Part shown: positions 6,225-7,579 of the stretch, piece by piece
Numbering within the stretch: position 1 is the stretch's first letter
How the letters are laid out: the number at the start of each line of letters is the position of its first letter
Source: DATAYF01 sp036272735
GTDB lineage: Bacteria > Chloroflexota > Ktedonobacteria > Ktedonobacterales > Ktedonobacteraceae
Direction: 5' to 3'
Length of the DNA: 7,579 nucleotides
NCBI GenBank assembly: GCA_036272735.1
Contig: DATAYF010000666.1
Coordinates: 1-7,579, forward strand
Made by a program: the position numbers and the translations under genes
Notes under the pieces: generated by a model
Told to the model about the DNA's origin: nothing
What the model saw: only the letters and a program-made list of their open reading frames with translations
The model's database searches: none

Positions 6225-6310
6225 TTCGATGCCGTTTCACCTACCGGCTTGCACTCTTCCGGCTCGCTGCTTGATTTACGCGGTATCTACTATTCCTGGT
6301 CAGCGCGTTC

Positions 6311-6338
6311 TCTATAAATTGTATCGCTTTGGCGTCAA
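6311..6338 (-). promoter_or_regulatory. Sigma70-like promoter of the T-box/proS operon
   Basis: On the minus strand TTGACG (6338-6333) is separated by 16 bases from TATAGA (6316-6311). Transcription would begin near 6304-6306, right at the 5' end of stem I, which supports the call. The -35 box is 24 bases downstream of the stop of the R2-like oxidase gene, so the proS operon has its own promoter. Confidence 0.65.
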
Positions 6339-6362
6339 GGATACACGATTGAGCAGGCGTTG

Positions 6363-7286
6363 TCAAGCGTTGTGCCCGGCCAATCCTGGCCCTTCCGCCT
6401 CGCTCTCGGCTGCCTCTTCGCTTTCAGTAGACCGATAGATTTGCTCGACGCTCTGTTCACGGGCGCGGCTGATCCTTGCCAGGCGTTTTTCAAACTGCTG
6501 GCGCGCGAAGAGACGAACAGGTTCCACCGTGCCATTTTTCTGCTGATCACGCTCAATAGACGAAAAAAGTTCATTCATACGATTCTCGACAATGGGCCAG
6601 AGCGATTGGTCTGCCGCGACCAGGCGGGAGATCAGAAAAACGCCATAGGCAATATGCCGGGACTCGTCGCGTTTAATCAACTGAATGCCTTGCAGTAAAC
6701 CGGGCATCATGCCGCTCTCGCTGAGCAGCCTGGAATAGCTATAATAGCCGGTCTCTGCCAGCACGCCCTCGACAATCATGTTATAGAGGATCGAGGCCCT
6801 TACCTGATTCTCTGGCGATGGGTCGGTCAGAAGGCGATTCATTTCGCGTGGGAGCACATCCGCGAAGAGATCACGCCCGTTGCTAGGGGAGGGAGAAGTG
6901 ATCATATGTAGATCATCTTTCTCCTGTAGCACCTCATCCAGAACGCGGCGGAAGAACTCTGTGTGTTTGGCCTCCTCCCACAGGAAGGTGGTCAGGAACA
7001 TCTCTTCTTCCAAGCGTCCCTCGCGTGCTATCGTCATGATCAGCGGCAACAAATCCAGCGTGACCGCTTCCTCGCCAGCCTGAAAGCTGATGACCAGATT
7101 GCGCAGACGCCCCTGATGGTCTTCAGAAAGACGCAGCCAATCCAGCCGATCCTGGGTCAGGTCGATATCGCGCGGGTCCCACGTACCCAGTTTCTTCGCC
7201 TTATGGTAGAGCCGCATCGGAAGGGTGTCATGGTGCAGACCACGACTGGTTAGCGTGGTATAGATCCGGTTGGGTGTTACTGCCAT
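6363..7286 (-). CDS. R2-like ligand-binding oxidase (R2lox)
   Basis: This 307-residue ferritin-like four-helix protein belongs to the R2lox family, which is related to the small subunit of class I ribonucleotide reductase but has a Mn/Fe cofactor and a long-chain fatty acid ligand in the characterised members. All six metal ligands are seen: Glu72 in GEEAVT, Glu105 and His108 in WEEAKH, Glu173 in IVEGVLAETGY, and Glu208 and His211 in RDESRHIAYG. Val75 and Tyr168 occupy the positions of the Val-Tyr ether cross-link of the family. The N-terminal RGLHHDTLPMRLYHKAKKLG and TWDPRDIDLTQDR are also typical. The last 20 or so residues are Glu-rich and likely disordered. There is no signal peptide. The start at 7286 has AGGTGA 8 bases upstream. 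The physiological substrate of the family is not established. No partner reductase is visible here, and the gene has its own promoter. Confidence 0.94.
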   Translation of the reverse strand: MAVTPNRIYTTLTSRGLHHDTLPMRLYHKAKKLGTWDPRDIDLTQDRLDWLRLSEDHQGRLRNLVISFQAGEEAVTLDLLPLIMTIAREGRLEEEMFLTTFLWEEAKHTEFFRRVLDEVLQEKDDLHMITSPSPSNGRDLFADVLPREMNRLLTDPSPENQVRASILYNMIVEGVLAETGYYSYSRLLSESGMMPGLLQGIQLIKRDESRHIAYGVFLISRLVAADQSLWPIVENRMNELFSSIERDQQKNGTVEPVRLFARQQFEKRLARISRAREQSVEQIYRSTESEEAAESEAEGPGLAGHNA

Positions 7287-7345
7287 GAAAACTTCACCTT
7301 ACCTCTATTTATTTGGTGAACTCAGCGAACAATGAATATAAATAC

Positions 7346-7374
7346 AGTGTAACGTGCGGGAATGGAAAAGTCAA
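7346..7374 (-). promoter_or_regulatory. Sigma70-like promoter of the R2lox gene
   Basis: On the minus strand TTGACT (7374-7369) and TACACT (7351-7346) are separated by 17 bases, close to the sigma70 consensus. The predicted start near 7339 gives a 5' leader of about 53 bases before the ATG at 7286. I see no obvious operator repeat. Confidence 0.65.
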
Positions 7375-7402
7375 AGGAATGATGCTCATGTTCCAAATTT
7401 GA

Positions 7403-7579
7403 TACTTGCTTTCTTCTACCCACCCCAAAGGATGCGCCTATGCCAATGGCGTGCCCACGTATTACCGTTTGAATACCGCGACCAACGCGCAAACAGGGTC
7501 CGTCCAATTCGGTCGGATGGACGTGGTCAAACGGGGCCAGCGTGCCACGATAATTGCTGTTGGTCCGATGCTGGATCGC
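7403..7579 (+). pseudogene. 5'-truncated transketolase-family fragment, runs off the window
   Basis: The plus-strand frame beginning after a TGA at 7400-7402 reads HPKG...NGVPTYYRL, then VQFGRMDVVKRGQRATIIAVGPMLDR, and stays open to the window edge. This resembles the junction between the pyrimidine-binding domain (GPxYxRL) and the C-terminal domain (lGkadvlreGxdvtiiaxGpm) of transketolase, DXP synthase and E1-beta-type proteins. The thiamine-binding domains that should lie before it are absent; the sequence upstream is the divergent R2lox promoter region. No good ribosome binding site and in-frame ATG precede the homologous part. I read it as a remnant with a lost 5' end. A short standalone C-terminal-domain gene with an unusual start cannot be excluded, since only 59 codons are visible. 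Confidence 0.45.

Larger units (their letters stand above)
6052..6307 (-). ncRNA. T-box riboswitch leader, proline-specific
   Basis: The leader upstream of the first proS carries all main T-box parts. Stem I starts near 6305: CGCT (6305-6302) pairs with AGCG (6214-6211), and CAGG pairs with CCTG. The specifier loop has AATAGTA on its 5' side and GAACCCG on its 3' side; a helix GAT-A-CCG/CGG-C-ATC closes it above. A GCCGG-AAGAGTGCAAG-CCGG distal hairpin follows. Stem III is a TGTGCT/AGCACA hairpin just before the T-box. The T-box, antiterminator and terminator follow (6052-6102). In this class uncharged tRNA pairs with the specifier by its anticodon and with the T-box bulge by its NCCA end, which favours read-through. 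The pairing was worked out by eye; the central stem II region has competing alternatives, such as GTCAGT/ACTGAC. Confidence 0.93.

Noticed and set aside
6117..6317. A 66-codon open frame on the plus strand
   Set aside because: It is antisense to the T-box leader, whose RNA structure explains the sequence.
7322..7507. A 61-codon minus-strand open frame upstream of R2lox
   Set aside because: It covers the R2lox promoter region, has no convincing ribosome binding site, and the plus-strand transketolase-like frame explains the right part better.

Overview
The window is a compact bacterial gene cluster whose recognisable protein genes all lie on the minus strand, so it reads from right to left. 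Base composition by eye is mid-range, slightly GC-rich. Promoters look sigma70-like and ribosome binding sites are good (AGGAG/AAGGAGG). A T-box riboswitch points to a Gram-positive-type regulatory background (Firmicutes, Actinobacteria or Chloroflexota). The combination of a T-box, an R2-like ligand-binding oxidase and tandem prolyl-tRNA synthetases suggests a Chloroflexota/Ktedonobacteria-like soil organism. That assignment is an inference from gene content, not proven by the sequence.

Layout from right to left. (a) 7403-7579, plus strand: a 5'-truncated reading frame resembling the end of the central domain and the start of the C-terminal domain of a transketolase-family protein; it leaves the window. 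(b) 7346-7374: a promoter for the R2-like oxidase gene (6363-7286), which keeps all metal ligands and the Val-Tyr cross-link pair of that family. (c) 6311-6338: a promoter, followed by a complete T-box leader (6052-6307) with a CCC proline specifier, an antiterminator and a terminator. (d) 4560-6011: a prolyl-tRNA synthetase of the archaeal/eukaryotic type. (e) After a spacer with a strong hairpin, 2734-4476: a second prolyl-tRNA synthetase, of the bacterial type with an editing insertion. (f) 2026-2658: an SGNH/GDSL hydrolase. (g) 840-2009: argJ, 16 bases after the hydrolase. (h) A second transcription unit with an extended -10 promoter (about 790-808), a 30-codon small ORF with a consensus ribosome binding site (654-746), and an isochorismatase-family hydrolase (134-685). 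(i) A perfect 58-bp palindrome (53-110) downstream of the hydrolase.

How the parts work together: uncharged tRNA-Pro should pair with the CCC specifier and the TGGTACC bulge of the T-box, stabilise the antiterminator and allow transcription into both proS genes, and perhaps onward through the hydrolase and argJ. The most notable point is that two evolutionarily distinct prolyl-tRNA synthetases sit in tandem behind one proline-sensing T-box. The 58-bp palindrome, the small ORF upstream of the isochorismatase gene and the inter-proS hairpin are the main structures not explained by ordinary gene content.
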